64,000 bases of DNA from Anaerolineae bacterium (lineage in GTDB: Bacteria; Chloroflexota; Anaerolineae; Promineifilales; Promineifilaceae): the NCBI GenBank assembly GCA_023382655.1, contig JAHDWK010000001.1, forward strand, positions 1-64,000. Direction: 5' to 3'. The notes below the pieces were generated by a model that searched no databases, was not told the origin of the DNA, and saw only the letters and a program-made list of their open reading frames with translations. Made by a program: the position numbers and the translations under genes. This document shows positions 32,978-41,839 of the stretch, one piece after another. How positions within the stretch are numbered: position 1 is the stretch's first letter; every line of letters starts with the position of its first letter.

Positions 32978-34606
32978 GTAACTTTTCATCAAAACATTCA
33001 CCGCGCTAGACTCCTCCTCCCGCGCCGCCAACATCTTATTCAACGCGCTCAGGTAGGCGCGGGCCGAGGCCACCACAATATCCGTGCTGGCCCCATGCCC
33101 ACTAAACGAGCGGATAAACGCCTGGTTCGTCTGCGGGTTCAGTCCATATTCCCGCTCCCCATTTTCCGGCTGGATGCGAATCGTCGCCTCCGCCTGCGCG
33201 TCCAGCCCTTCCGTCACCGCGTTAATGGTGAACTCCATCAGCCGATTGCGCACGCCAATGATGCGGTTGATCGCCTGGTAAGCGGCGTCTACCGGCCCTG
33301 TGCCCAGCGCCGCATCCTGATGTTGCTCGCCATCCGGCCCCATCAGGCAGACCGACGCCGTAGGAATGCTGTGGTCGCCGCAAGAAATTTGAATCTGTTC
33401 CAGCTTCCAGATTTCCGGCGGCTGGAACACCTCGTCGGCAATAATGGCCTGAATGTCCGCGTCTGTGACCACCTTTTTCTTGTCCGCCAGCCGTTTGAAC
33501 CGTTTGAAGGCGGCGTCCAATTCCTCTTTGTTCAGGTCACTGTAACCCAGTTCTTCAATGCGGGTGCGGAAGGCGTGACGGCCGCTGTGTTTGCCCAACA
33601 CCAGCTTCGACGCATTCAGCCCCACCGTTTCCGGGCGCATAATTTCATACGTCTGGTGATGTTTCAACATGCCGTCCTGGTGAATGCCCGCCTCGTGGGC
33701 AAAAGCATTCGCGCCCACAATCGCTTTGTTGGGCTGCACCACCATGCCGGTGTAGGCGCTGACCATCCGGCTGGTTTTGGTGATTTGGGTGGTGTCAATG
33801 TTGGTCTGCACACTAAAGTTTTGCGGCCGTGTCTGAATCGCCATCACTACTTCTTCCAACGAGGTATTGCCCGCCCGCTCGCCAATGCCGTTGATGGTCA
33901 CTTCCACCTGCCGCGCCCCATTTTGTACCCCCGCCAGCGTATTGGCCGTCGCCAGCCCCAGGTCATCGTGGCAATGCACCGACCAGACCACGTTGTCTGC
34001 GCCGGGTGTGTTTTCGCGCAAAAAGTTAATCAACCAGCCGAACTCTTCTGGCGTGGTGTAACCTACGGTGTCAGGGATGTTCAAGGTGGTGGCGCCCGCT
34101 TTGATCGCTTCGCCCAAGACCTGCACCAGAAAAGCGGGGTCAGAGCGACCGGCATCTTCCGGCGAAAATTCCACATCGTTACAGAGCGAACGGGCAAAGG
34201 TCACGGCCGTGATCACCTGCTCCACACACTCCTCCCGATCCATCTTCAATTTGTGCTGCAAATGGATGTCGCTGGTCGCCAGAAAAGTATGGATGCGATG
34301 GCGAGGCGCGACCTTCACGGCGTCATACGCCCGCTGGATGTCCTCCCGATTGGCGCGGGCCAGACCGGCGATGGTCATGGGTTGGCCGGATTTACGGCCG
34401 TCGGTAAGCGGCCCCACCTCCTCCGCAATCCGCCGCACCGCTTCAAAGTCACCTGGCGAGGCAATGGGGAATCCTGCCTCGCAGATGTCCACCCCCAACC
34501 GCGACAACTGTCGGGCAATCTCCAGCTTCTCTTCCACATTCAACGTCGCCCCCGGCGACTGCTCACCATCTCGCAGCGTCGTATCAAAGACAACCACCGT
34601 ATCCAT
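32972..34606 (-). CDS. leuA: 2-isopropylmalate synthase
   Basis: A 544-residue enzyme condensing 2-ketoisovalerate with acetyl-CoA, the first step of leucine synthesis. It has [41 protein letters not shown], the metal-binding [31 protein letters not shown] and [13 protein letters not shown], plus a C-terminal regulatory domain for leucine feedback ([29 protein letters not shown]). The length is normal. Its stop codon is provided by the following heptad repeat. It sits after ilvC in the operon. Confidence 0.95.
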   Translation of the reverse strand: MDTVVVFDTTLRDGEQSPGATLNVEEKLEIARQLSRLGVDICEAGFPIASPGDFEAVRRIAEEVGPLTDGRKSGQPMTIAGLARANREDIQRAYDAVKVAPRHRIHTFLATSDIHLQHKLKMDREECVEQVITAVTFARSLCNDVEFSPEDAGRSDPAFLVQVLGEAIKAGATTLNIPDTVGYTTPEEFGWLINFLRENTPGADNVVWSVHCHDDLGLATANTLAGVQNGARQVEVTINGIGERAGNTSLEEVVMAIQTRPQNFSVQTNIDTTQITKTSRMVSAYTGMVVQPNKAIVGANAFAHEAGIHQDGMLKHHQTYEIMRPETVGLNASKLVLGKHSGRHAFRTRIEELGYSDLNKEELDAAFKRFKRLADKKKVVTDADIQAIIADEVFQPPEIWKLEQIQISCGDHSIPTASVCLMGPDGEQHQDAALGTGPVDAAYQAINRIIGVRNRLMEFTINAVTEGLDAQAEATIRIQPENGEREYGLNPQTNQAFIRSFSGHGASTDIVVASARAYLSALNKMLAAREEESSAVNVLMKSYQ

Positions 34607-34629
34607 TAGCCCATCTCCTTCGTCGTTTG

Positions 34630-34700
34630 TGACAAGGTGGCAAGGTGACTCGGTGACAAGGTGATCACCCTGTCACCTTGCCACCTTGTCACCTTGTCAT
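34630..34700. repeat. inverted 8-bp array (AAGGTGAC family)
   Basis: TGACAAGGTGGCAAGGTGAC units, then complementary TGTCACCTTGCCACCTTGTC units, form a long hairpin between ilvC and leuA. The ilvC stop codon TGA lies in the array (GAA TGA CAA GGT GAC). Confidence 0.75.
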
Positions 34701-35701
34701 TCAATCTCAACGGGATTCAACCACGGCATCATCTGCCGCAGTTCCTTGCCTACCTGTTCAATCTGCGAACTGCGGGCTTCGGCGCGGCGTTGTTCAAACC
34801 AGGGACGGCCGTTCACATTCTCATCAATCCACCCCTCCGCATAGGCGCCGGTCTGGATGTCCGCCAGGATTTGTTTCATCGCCCGCCGCGTCTCGTCCGT
34901 GACGATTTTGGGGCCCCCGGTATAGTCGCCGTGTTCGGCCGTGTCGCTGACGCTGTAGCGCATATAGCTCAGCCCGCCGCGATAAAACAGGTCTACAATC
35001 AACTTCAGCTCATGCAGACATTCAAAATAGGCGATCTCCGGCTGGTAGCCCGCTTCCACCAACGTATTGAAGCCCGCCTCCACCAGCGCCGCCACACCGC
35101 CGCACAACACCACCTGCTCGCCGAACAAGTCCGTCTCCGTCTCCTCGGCAAAGGTCGTTTCAATGACCCCCGCGCGGGTGCAGCCCAACCCTTTGGCATA
35201 GGCCAGGGCAAATTGTTTGGCCTGCCCGGAATAATCCTGATGCACGGCCAGCAAGGCCGGTGTGCCCACCCCTTCCACAAACACCTCGCGCACGCGATGG
35301 CCGGGCGCTTTGGGGGCGATCATGCTCACATCCACGTTGGCCGGCGGCACAATCTGGGCAAAACGAATGTTGAAGCCATGCCCAAACATCAGCGTCTTCC
35401 CCGCCGTCAGGTGCGGTTCGATGGACTCTTTGTACACCACCCCCTGCGTGGTGTCCGGCAGCAACACCATGATCACATCCGCTTCGGCACAGGCGTCGGC
35501 CACGCTTTTCACCGTCAGCCCGTCCGCTTCCGCCTTCTTCCACGACTTGCTGCCCGCATACAACCCCACGCGCACATCCGCGCCCGAATCGCGCAGGTTC
35601 AGCGCATGGGCGTGTCCCTGGCTGCCATACCCCAATACCGCAATTTTCTTGCCATCCAGCAAGCCTAAATCTGCATCCTTGTCGTAGTAAATGTTTGCCA
35701 C
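34697..35701 (-). CDS. ilvC: ketol-acid reductoisomerase
   Basis: A 334-residue class I enzyme that rearranges and reduces acetolactate or acetohydroxybutyrate with NADPH and Mg2+. The N-terminal Rossmann motif is [19 protein letters not shown]. Metal-binding and knotted-domain motifs are [19 protein letters not shown] and [23 protein letters not shown]. The start is GTG with a GGAG site. It sits between ilvN and leuA in the operon, with repeat arrays on both sides. Confidence 0.95.
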   Translation of the reverse strand: MANIYYDKDADLGLLDGKKIAVLGYGSQGHAHALNLRDSGADVRVGLYAGSKSWKKAEADGLTVKSVADACAEADVIMVLLPDTTQGVVYKESIEPHLTAGKTLMFGHGFNIRFAQIVPPANVDVSMIAPKAPGHRVREVFVEGVGTPALLAVHQDYSGQAKQFALAYAKGLGCTRAGVIETTFAEETETDLFGEQVVLCGGVAALVEAGFNTLVEAGYQPEIAYFECLHELKLIVDLFYRGGLSYMRYSVSDTAEHGDYTGGPKIVTDETRRAMKQILADIQTGAYAEGWIDENVNGRPWFEQRRAEARSSQIEQVGKELRQMMPWLNPVEIE

Positions 35702-35729
35702 TCTTTGTTCTCCTTAACTTTGTTAATAA

Positions 35730-35792
35730 AGTAAGCGGTAAGCAATGAGCAGTCAGCAGTAAAGACCTCTGCTCACTGCTTACCGCTCACTA
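35730..35792. repeat. inverted heptad array (GCAGTAA/GCGGTAA family)
   Basis: GTAAGCGGTAAGCAATGAGC and AGTCAGCAGTAA, then complementary GCTCACTGCTTACCGCTCAC, lie between ilvN and ilvC and end at the ilvN stop codon. Confidence 0.7.
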
Positions 35793-36353
35793 TCAATGAT
35801 GTCCATTCCCATGCACCGGCACGGCCGTGTCCTCCACCCCCATCACCCCTGTCTGTGAAGCTGCGCCGCGCACCATGGCCACCCGGCCTGTGCGCACCAT
35901 CTCGATGATGCCGAAGTTGCCCAGTAGTTCGATCAATGAATTAACCTGATTCTCCTTGCCCACAATCTGGATGATGAGCGAATCCAGCGTTACATCCACA
36001 ATCTGGGCGCGGAAAATATCCACCAACTGCATCACCTCGGCCCGCTCTTCGCTGGTGGCCTGCACCTTAATCAACGCCAGTTCGCGCATCACCGGGTCAT
36101 TGTAGGTCACGTCCTCAATGCGCGTCACGTTGATCAGTTTGTAAAGCTGCGTTTTCACCTGGCGCATGTCCCGGTCTGTGCCCCGCGCCACAAAGGTCAT
36201 GCGGCTGATGCCCGGCGACTCGCTGTGCCCGACCGCCAGACTTTCGATATTAAAGTTGCGACGGCCGAACAGCCCCGCCACCCGGTTCAACACGCCCGGT
36301 TTATCTTCCATCCAGGCAATTAATGTGTGTCGTTTTATTCCGTTTTCTGACAT
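35793..36353 (-). CDS. ilvN: acetolactate synthase small (regulatory) subunit
   Basis: A 186-residue ACT-domain subunit that binds valine and activates IlvB. The N-terminal ACT domain is [34 protein letters not shown], followed by [29 protein letters not shown] and a second ACT-like half with [22 protein letters not shown]. Length and motifs are standard for IlvN/IlvH. It follows ilvB by 62 bp and is separated from it by a heptad array. Confidence 0.94.
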   Translation of the reverse strand: MSENGIKRHTLIAWMEDKPGVLNRVAGLFGRRNFNIESLAVGHSESPGISRMTFVARGTDRDMRQVKTQLYKLINVTRIEDVTYNDPVMRELALIKVQATSEERAEVMQLVDIFRAQIVDVTLDSLIIQIVGKENQVNSLIELLGNFGIIEMVRTGRVAMVRGAASQTGVMGVEDTAVPVHGNGHH

Positions 36354-36361
36354 TTTAGTCC

Positions 36362-36430
36362 CTCGTCATTGGTCATTAGTCATCAGTTTGCTCACTGCTC
36401 ACTGCTCACTGCCTACTACTCACCGCCCAC
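36362..36430. repeat. heptad arrays (TCATTGG and GCTCACT families)
   Basis: CGTCATTGGTCATTAGTCAT units are followed by TGCTCACTGCTCACTGCTCA and related units between ilvB and ilvN. The ilvB C-terminus (VGGE) and its stop TAG are encoded by the array (GTG GGC GGT GAG TAG). Confidence 0.7.
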
Positions 36431-38143
36431 TTTCCCCAAAGCCGGCGCCGGCCGCCGGATCATGTCTGCATTGCTCTTACCGGGCGCAACCATCGGGTAC
36501 ACGTTGGTAAATTCTTCCACCTGGAAATCCAGCAGGTAGGGGCCGTCATGTGCCTGCGCTTCTTTGATGGCATCATACGCCTCTTCGCGGCGTGTCACCG
36601 AGCGGGCGCGAATGCCATACGCTTCGGCAATCTTTACAAAGTCCGGGTTGAACAGGGGTGTACCAGAATGACGCTTGTTATAGAACACATCCTGCCACTG
36701 GCGCACCATGCCCAGGTAGCCATTGTTGATGATGGCAATTTTGATGGGCAGCCGCTCTTGCACCACAGTAGACAGCTCCATCATGGTCATCTGGAAGCCG
36801 CCGTCACCGGCCACCACCCAGATTTCCTGGTCGGGGTTGCCCATCTGCGCGCCAATGGCCGCGGGCAAGGCATAACCCATCGTGCCCAAACCACCGGAGG
36901 TGAGCAGGCTGCGCCGCCGGTTGTGCTGGTAATACTGCGCCTCCCACATCTGGTGCTGCCCCACATCGGTAACAACGGTAGCACGGCCGTTGCCCTCCCC
37001 CGTGGCGTGCCACAAACTGCGCATCACATAGGGGGCTACCAGTTCATCCGTCTCCTGCTGCAAAATGTCGCGGTAGCTCGTTTCCGACTTCCACTCGGCG
37101 ATCTGCTCCAGCCAGGCGGGGTGTTCGTTGGCTTCCACCTGGGGCAGCAGCGCCCGCAGCGCCAGCAGCGCGTCGCCAATGACCGGCGTATCAATGGTGA
37201 TGTTTTTGCCCATCTCCGCCGGGTCAATGTCCACGTGGATGATTTTGGCTTTGGGGGCAAAGGTATCAAACGCCCCCGTCAGCCGGTCATCCAGCCGCGC
37301 CCCCACTGCCAGCAGCACATCACACTCCTGCAAGGCATAGTTGCAATATGCCTCGCCGTGCATCCCGCCCCAACTGATGGAGAGTGGGTGCGTAGCCGGG
37401 AAGGTGCCGATGCCCAACAGGCTGGTAGCCACCGGGATATTGGCTTTCTCCGCCAGTTGGCGCAGTTCGGCTTCGGCGCGGGCAATGGAGACGCCTTGCC
37501 CGGCGACAATGACCGGCCGTTGGGCTTCATTGACCAGACGAGCGGCGCGGGCTACGGCCGTGCTGTCTGGCGTATTCAAATTGGGGTTATACCCCGGCAG
37601 GTTCACTTTTGTCGGGTAGGTGAAGGGCATGGACGCTTGCAGGGCATCTTTACACACGTCTACGAGCACCGGCCCCGGCCGGCCGGTACGAGCGATATAA
37701 AAAGCCTCTTTTAGCGCGTCCGGCAAATCGCGCACATCGGTAATCAGGTAATTGTGTTTGGTGACGGGCAGCGTCACCCCCTGAATGTCCGCCTCCTGGA
37801 AACCATCCCGCCCCAGCAGCGAGGTGGGCACTTGCCCGGTAATAGCCACGATGGGCGTGGAGTCCATATACGCCGTCGCCAGCCCCGTCACCAGGTTGGT
37901 GGCCCCAGGGCCGGAGGTGGCGATGCAGACGCCCACGCGCCCGGTGGAGCGGGCATAGCCGTCGGCCATGTGTGATGCGCCCTGCTCGTGTGTTACCAAT
38001 ACATGATGGATGGGGTATTCATATTTTGCCAGATCATCATAGGCGGGCAGGATGGCCCCACCGGGCAGACCAAACACCACTTCCACCCCTTCGGCTATCA
38101 GGCTTTCCCAGATGATCTGTCCGCCGGTCTTCATTTCGCTCAT
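36416..38143 (-). CDS. ilvB: acetolactate synthase large subunit
   Basis: A 575-residue thiamine-diphosphate enzyme, the first common step of valine, leucine and isoleucine synthesis. It shows [33 protein letters not shown] with the catalytic Glu, [16 protein letters not shown] central motifs, and the cofactor motif [29 protein letters not shown]. An AAGGAGAG site precedes the ATG. It is the first gene of the operon. Its 425-bp upstream region holds a leader peptide and attenuator. Confidence 0.95.
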   Translation of the reverse strand: MSEMKTGGQIIWESLIAEGVEVVFGLPGGAILPAYDDLAKYEYPIHHVLVTHEQGASHMADGYARSTGRVGVCIATSGPGATNLVTGLATAYMDSTPIVAITGQVPTSLLGRDGFQEADIQGVTLPVTKHNYLITDVRDLPDALKEAFYIARTGRPGPVLVDVCKDALQASMPFTYPTKVNLPGYNPNLNTPDSTAVARAARLVNEAQRPVIVAGQGVSIARAEAELRQLAEKANIPVATSLLGIGTFPATHPLSISWGGMHGEAYCNYALQECDVLLAVGARLDDRLTGAFDTFAPKAKIIHVDIDPAEMGKNITIDTPVIGDALLALRALLPQVEANEHPAWLEQIAEWKSETSYRDILQQETDELVAPYVMRSLWHATGEGNGRATVVTDVGQHQMWEAQYYQHNRRRSLLTSGGLGTMGYALPAAIGAQMGNPDQEIWVVAGDGGFQMTMMELSTVVQERLPIKIAIINNGYLGMVRQWQDVFYNKRHSGTPLFNPDFVKIAEAYGIRARSVTRREEAYDAIKEAQAHDGPYLLDFQVEEFTNVYPMVAPGKSNADMIRRPAPALGKVGGE

Positions 38144-38165
38144 GGAATCTCTCCTTCTGTCATGT

Positions 38166-38197
38166 TCGTAGTAGGCGATTTATTGCCTACTACGAAC
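38166..38197. repeat. palindromic repeat (GTAGTAGGCGATT family)
   Basis: CGTAGTAGGCGATTTATTGC then CTACTACG forms a near-perfect hairpin between the ilv attenuator and ilvB. A related element is at 7221-7272. Confidence 0.7.
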
Positions 38198-38202
38198 CGG
38201 AA

Positions 38203-38236
38203 AATAAAAAAGCCGCCCTGTTGGGGGCGGCTTTTC
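38203..38236 (-). terminator. intrinsic terminator of the ilv leader
   Basis: On the minus strand AGCCGCCC and GGGCGGCT form an 8-bp GC-rich stem (38211-38218 with 38225-38232), followed by TTTTTTATTTT. It is a textbook Rho-independent terminator and lies between the leader peptide and ilvB, so it would stop transcription before the operon. Confidence 0.88.
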
Positions 38237-38262
38237 GGTTGCTTTGTTACCTGTCTTTTGCC

Positions 38263-38349
38263 TTAACCTTCACCCAACAGCATGTCATCCTTATTGCGAA
38301 TAATAAGGACAATAACAAGGACGAGGCTAAGTACAACCAGATTGCTCAA
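38263..38349 (-). CDS. ilvL: ilv leader peptide
   Basis: A 28-codon reading frame starting with TTG at 38349, with a weak AAAGAGA site 8 bp upstream. Residues 4-17 are LVVLSLVLVIVLII: five Leu, five Val, three Ile and one Ser. The remainder is RNKDDMLLGEG and the stop is TAA. Such a run of regulatory codons immediately before a terminator and ilvB has no likely explanation other than attenuation control. The start codon is the least certain part; no ATG is in frame nearby. Confidence 0.8.
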   Translation of the reverse strand: MSNLVVLSLVLVIVLIIRNKDDMLLGEG

Positions 38350-38569
38350 TGCATTTATCTCTTTTCTACAGGCTGTGTAAGTTCTGCCGTAAGTGTATCC
38401 AGTGTACCGGCAAACATGCCAGATGCAAATGCCCAAAAGAATCTATCTTTTCTTGTGCGGATTGCACAACGGCCGTTTCTGCACTGAAGTTTCCGCATGA
38501 ATGTCATTGGTTTACGGCCGTGAACTTCTCACCGCTGGGACAATTCAGTATGAGCGGGTACTTTTCCAA

Positions 38570-38965
38570 TTACCACAGGCGCAGACCGTCATTCTTTGCA
38601 GGCCCAATGCTCGAATTCCAGTAAAGATACGTGAGGCTAAGCAGTACGACAAAGAGGACTAAACCATAAATTGATCCCGCATATAGGAAGACAGTATTGG
38701 GGTCAAGTTCTGCTCTTGTGCCTGATTGTTCATCTACGCAAAACCATGTGACAGTCCAATAAGTTGCGGTGCTGATTTCAGACACATGCTGCGTGTAGGA
38801 CAATTGCTTGCCGGGGCAGGCGAATGGCTGGGCGATCAGGTTTAATTGTGGGAACCGAGAACCCAGCCCCATGGAACCTCCGACGATGCCGATGAAGACG
38901 GAAAAGATTAGTCCGACTAAAAGCCCGGTGATAAGTGTGCCAGTTTTGACTTTTTTGACGTTCAT
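38570..38965 (-). CDS. small membrane protein, first cassette-region gene
   Basis: A 131-residue protein. TM1 is TGTLITGLLVGLIFSVFIGIVGGSMGLG, TM2 FLYAGSIYGLVLFVVLLSLTYLYW. The extracytoplasmic loop between has FACPGKQLSYTQHVSEISTATYWTVTWFCVDEQSG with two cysteines that may pair. An AAGGAA site precedes the Met at 38965. No family recognised. It shares the minus orientation of the cassette genes, but I find no attC site after it, so it may be the degraded end of the array. Confidence 0.6.
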   Translation of the reverse strand: MNVKKVKTGTLITGLLVGLIFSVFIGIVGGSMGLGSRFPQLNLIAQPFACPGKQLSYTQHVSEISTATYWTVTWFCVDEQSGTRAELDPNTVFLYAGSIYGLVLFVVLLSLTYLYWNSSIGPAKNDGLRLW

Positions 38966-39033
38966 ACTTGTAAGTTCCTTATCGAAATGGGAATCCGGAG
39001 AGTGCGAAAGATAATCACAAACTTGTTGTTGCG

Positions 39034-39145
39034 GGCTAACGCCAGGTTCAGGCGCGCTGGCGCGGGTCAACAAAACCTCTGCCATTCACCAAGTCGCAAA
39101 CCGTCAGAGGCATCGCGCCAGCGTTGGCTGCAAACGATGTTAGCC
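39034..39145 (-). other. attC recombination site
   Basis: On the plus strand GGCTAAC at the left and GTTAGCC at the right bound a 112-bp imperfect palindrome with long arms (GCGCGCTGGCGCGGGTC near the left, GGCATCGCGCCAGCG near the right). It directly follows the 3' end of the CPBP protease gene, the normal place for an integron attC. Confidence 0.75.
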
Positions 39146-39161
39146 AGCCCCGACCATACAA

Positions 39162-40007
39162 TCATCTTCCAAATCTTGGAAACGCGAACAGATGCAACAG
39201 CAAAAGGAGCGGCAAACTCTTTGTCCTATACCACATATATCCAGCAATTAATCCGTTCTCAATTGGCAATACATACGCAAGTGCAATGAGGGGTGAACGC
39301 TCATATCTCAACATCTGCTGTGGCACATGTCCCACCGAGAATAAAAGAGCTTGAACAACGATGGCTAAACCGATTCCCATGAAAACCGCCAGTCGAGGTT
39401 GGAGGCCAACCCGCAATACAAACTCCTCAGGCAAGGCAGCGACCAAAAGGAGTGAGCCCAGCAAAACGAGTACAGAGAGTGGACCCGAAATATCTTCAGC
39501 CAAATCGGCTCCTTGTGGAGTTGGCGCCTCCCCGGCTGGAAGCTGCCAATAAATAAACGCAAAAAACACATTTAGCAAGACAATCGCCACTAGGGCAAGC
39601 CAACCGCGGCGGGATGGCATTCGAAGACCTAGCATCTCCAACTCATATTTAGAGGCGAGATGGATGAGAACAACCAAACCTACGGACAGGAGCAGATAAA
39701 CCAAGAGTGGGATTTCGAGAATGCCCAAATAACCAAGTGCTGCATAAGCCATCATAAATGCCAAAATCAAAGTCATCAGACAGAGCTCCAGAAAAGGCCT
39801 CTTTATCTGAATATGATTGGGAATTGGCTCATCGGCAAGTATCAATTTCGCGGCAAAAATCCATACCATAGCAAGTATACCACCCACTAAACCTTGACGT
39901 ACCCCTTCCCAGAGACCTACCTTGATAAACAGGATCAATGCAGAAGCACAGAATGTAACTGCAATTAGAAGGATCACTGGAGTGGAGAAGACCTTTTTGT
40001 TGTTCAT
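39162..40007 (-). CDS. CPBP family intramembrane protease (cassette gene)
   Basis: A 281-residue protein with about seven TM helices and the three ABI/CPBP motifs: ALPEEFVLRVGL (EExxxR), LLFSVGHVPQ (FxxxH) and a final LLLHLFAFP. Family members are glutamate-type membrane proteases, some processing prenylated proteins, others linked to bacteriocin immunity. It ends 16 bp before an attC site and begins next to the attC of the following cassette, so it is a complete integron cassette cargo. No ACGGCCGT lies in it. Confidence 0.8.
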   Translation of the reverse strand: MNNKKVFSTPVILLIAVTFCASALILFIKVGLWEGVRQGLVGGILAMVWIFAAKLILADEPIPNHIQIKRPFLELCLMTLILAFMMAYAALGYLGILEIPLLVYLLLSVGLVVLIHLASKYELEMLGLRMPSRRGWLALVAIVLLNVFFAFIYWQLPAGEAPTPQGADLAEDISGPLSVLVLLGSLLLVAALPEEFVLRVGLQPRLAVFMGIGLAIVVQALLFSVGHVPQQMLRYERSPLIALAYVLPIENGLIAGYMWYRTKSLPLLLLLHLFAFPRFGR

Positions 40008-40042
40008 AACCTCTGGTCACTACCATAAAGCTCATGAGAGCT

Positions 40043-40115
40043 GGCTAACGTTTGAGGTCAGCGGCCGCCCGCTTACGGGTGGTCCGCTGGAGCGATTTGT
40101 TGGGCGCCGTTAGCA
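40043..40115 (-). other. attC recombination site
   Basis: On the minus strand it reads GCCCAACAAATCGCTCCAGC, an inner hairpin, then GACCTCAAACGTTAGCC. The outer boxes GCCCAAC and GTTAGCC fit the RYYYAAC/GTTRRRY consensus closely and the arms GGACCAC and CAGCGG/CCGCTG pair. At about 65-70 bp it is a typical short attC. It immediately follows the EamA transporter stop codon. Confidence 0.85.
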
Positions 40116-40117
40116 TG

Positions 40118-40951
40118 TTATTTCTCCAGAATTACCAGCGCGATTCCACCGAGAATAGCTGCGGACGCCAATACTAAGCGCAGGGTTATGGGTTCGCCCA
40201 GAATAACGACGCCACCCGCGGCCGCAATGACTGGAACACTGAGTTGCACTGTCGCAGCATTGGTGGCTTTCAGCGCAGGCAATACCGTGTACCAAATGGC
40301 GTAACCTATTCCGGAAGTTAGCGCGCCCGACGAAACCGCGTACCAGAATCCAGCAGTATCCAGCGATGAATCGTTCAACACTATCATGCTCAATGCTACT
40401 GCGATTGGAACGGCACGCAGGAAATTCCCCGCCGTTACCCTAGTGGGATCACCCGCATCTTTTCCGCGCAAGGAATAGATTCCCCATGCAACCCCGGCGC
40501 CAAACATCAGTGTGGAACCAAACAGTGGCGGTGCCGAAAGCCCCGGCAACAATAGACCAACCAGTCCTCCGAGCGCGAGTACAAGACCGATGAGCTGCAG
40601 TTTCAGCAGACGTTCTCCCACCCAAACGCCATAACCGATCATTGTCGCCTGGACAGCGCCAAAGAGCAGCAGCGCACCGGTTGCCGCAGGCAGGCTCACA
40701 TAGGCAAAAGAAAATCCGGCGGCATAAGCAAACAATGCAAATGCCGATAGCCAGTTGCCCCCGCCGGCATATGTGCCGCGTCTCATTCGCACGATCAACC
40801 AAAGCATCACTGCACCGGAGATCAATCGAATTGTAGTGAAGCTAGCTGCATCGATGCTGGTATGTTTGAGAGCGACACGGCAGAGCAGTGAATTTCCTGC
40901 AAAAGCAACCATAGCAAGCGACGTCAGAGCAATAATGCGTGCATATGACAT
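40118..40951 (-). CDS. EamA/DMT family transporter (cassette gene)
   Basis: A 277-residue membrane protein with ten predicted TM helices in two EamA repeats: SLAMVAFAGNSLLCRVALKHTSIDAASFTTIRLISGAVML at the start of the first and VPVIAAAGGVVILGEPITLRLVLASAAILGGIALVI at the end of the second. DMT transporters export metabolites such as amino acids or purines. The stop codon is 3 bp from the attC, as in mobile cassettes. Confidence 0.85.
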   Translation of the reverse strand: MSYARIIALTSLAMVAFAGNSLLCRVALKHTSIDAASFTTIRLISGAVMLWLIVRMRRGTYAGGGNWLSAFALFAYAAGFSFAYVSLPAATGALLLFGAVQATMIGYGVWVGERLLKLQLIGLVLALGGLVGLLLPGLSAPPLFGSTLMFGAGVAWGIYSLRGKDAGDPTRVTAGNFLRAVPIAVALSMIVLNDSSLDTAGFWYAVSSGALTSGIGYAIWYTVLPALKATNAATVQLSVPVIAAAGGVVILGEPITLRLVLASAAILGGIALVILEK

Positions 40952-40994
40952 TGAAAGTCTTCCTAAGCACCATCGAGCAGGTGTGATCTAGGGC

Positions 40995-41071
40995 GTCTAA
41001 CGGTGCGCATCACCGGCTGGCGAGCCGAGCGCAGCGAGGCGAAGCCAGCCCAGTGTACGCGCTTGTTAGCC
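40995..41071 (-). other. attC recombination site
   Basis: GTCTAAC at 40995 and GTTAGCC at 41065 bound a 77-bp palindrome with GGCTGGCGAGCCGAGCGC and GCGAGGCGAAGCCAGCC arms. The stop codon TAA of the upstream gene lies within the right-hand box (GGC TAA C on the minus strand), a common cassette feature. Confidence 0.85.
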
Positions 41072-41662
41072 TGCTCTTCGTCTTTCGCGCCCACTCAAAT
41101 ACAGCCAGATTGAAAACAGAAGAATGCACACCAAACTTAACGCCGCGATGATTAAGCTTGGAAAGTTGGGCACCGGCTGTGAGTTAATCACCCGCTGCCA
41201 GGCGGGATCCACGCTCTCAAGGCTGTTGTAAGAACTCAACACGTATAGGCTGGAACCATCCGTGGGCAATAGACGACAGTTATCATCATTCCTGCAGACT
41301 ACGATGCCATCGAGGCGGAGATCAGCCGAGTCGTATTTCAATACGACTGCCCCCTGCGGCCCAACCGGGATGCTGCGCTGTCGGAACGCAATATTCTGCG
41401 GGATTACTCTCGGATCGGCGTAGGTGGTTGAGACAGCAGTAAGGTATAGAGTTTCGGGGGTGGCATTTTCCAGCCGCGCTTCAGCCTCGAACAGATTGAC
41501 GACAAAATCCACTGGGCCTGGCAGCCACGTAGAAGGAATTGCTTCTAGGAGTTGCAGACCCCCGCAGCAAAGTGCTGGCGAAGTGAGAAGGGCAAGAAAC
41601 AAGAGCGTGCTTCGAATCCATCGAGTTCCGCGAGTCTTCCCGCTTTGCGCAACGTTGTTCAT
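41066..41662 (-). CDS. exported/membrane protein of unknown function (cassette gene)
   Basis: A 198-residue protein. The N-terminal hydrophobic segment is TLLFLALLTSPALCCGGLQLL, a signal peptide or anchor with two cysteines. A soluble domain follows with LENATPETLYLTAVSTTYADPRVIPQ, VGPQGAVVLKYDSADLRLDGIVVC and a CRNDDNCRLLP pair of cysteines. A C-terminal TM helix is FPSLIIAALSLVCILLFSIWLYL. The strand pattern suggests an Ig-like or C2-like beta sandwich. No family recognised. The Met at 41662 is preferred over an upstream TTG. Confidence 0.6.
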   Translation of the reverse strand: MNNVAQSGKTRGTRWIRSTLLFLALLTSPALCCGGLQLLEAIPSTWLPGPVDFVVNLFEAEARLENATPETLYLTAVSTTYADPRVIPQNIAFRQRSIPVGPQGAVVLKYDSADLRLDGIVVCRNDDNCRLLPTDGSSLYVLSSYNSLESVDPAWQRVINSQPVPNFPSLIIAALSLVCILLFSIWLYLSGRERRRAG

Positions 41663-41696
41663 GGGAATACCACCATTCTTTCCCTTCAAGAGAGCG

Positions 41697-41826
41697 GTCT
41701 AACGGCCTGCGCTAGCCGCAAGTGGGCGGGACGCAGAGAATGCTTGGAAGCGGGATTCTGCTGAGGCGTTGAAAACTGCCAAAAAACGCGCAGAGTCCCA
41801 CTTGTCGGCTGCACGCTGTGTTGGGC
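41697..41826 (-). other. attC recombination site
   Basis: GTCTAAC (41697) and GTTGGGC (41820) match both consensus boxes. Arms GCCGCAAGTGGG and CCCACTTGTCGGC pair over a long loop, giving a 130-bp site of the large attC type. It lies after the nucleotidyltransferase gene. Confidence 0.85.
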
Positions 41827-41839
41827 GGTGTTTCCAATC

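Larger units (their letters stand above)
38203..38349 (-). promoter_or_regulatory. ribosome-mediated transcription attenuator of the ilv-leu operon
   Basis: The parts of a classical attenuator are present in order on the minus strand. A leader peptide has a dense Leu/Val/Ile run. Hairpin 1 (CCTTATT/AATAAGG, 38289-38308) lies at the end of that run. The arm CTGTTGGG (38273-38280) is perfectly complementary to CCCAACAG (38218-38225), which overlaps the base of the terminator 5' arm, so antiterminator and terminator exclude each other. A ribosome stalled on branched-chain codons would mask arm 1 and favour the antiterminator. A ribosome reaching the leader stop would cover CTGTTGGG and allow termination. 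The pairings are seen; the mechanism is inferred from known ilv/leu/trp attenuators. Confidence 0.85.

Noticed and set aside
38390..38480. A promoter for the ilv leader on the minus strand (TTGCAT and TACACT boxes about 16 bp apart)
   Set aside because: The match is weak and this phylum's promoter consensus is uncertain, so I did not list it as a feature.
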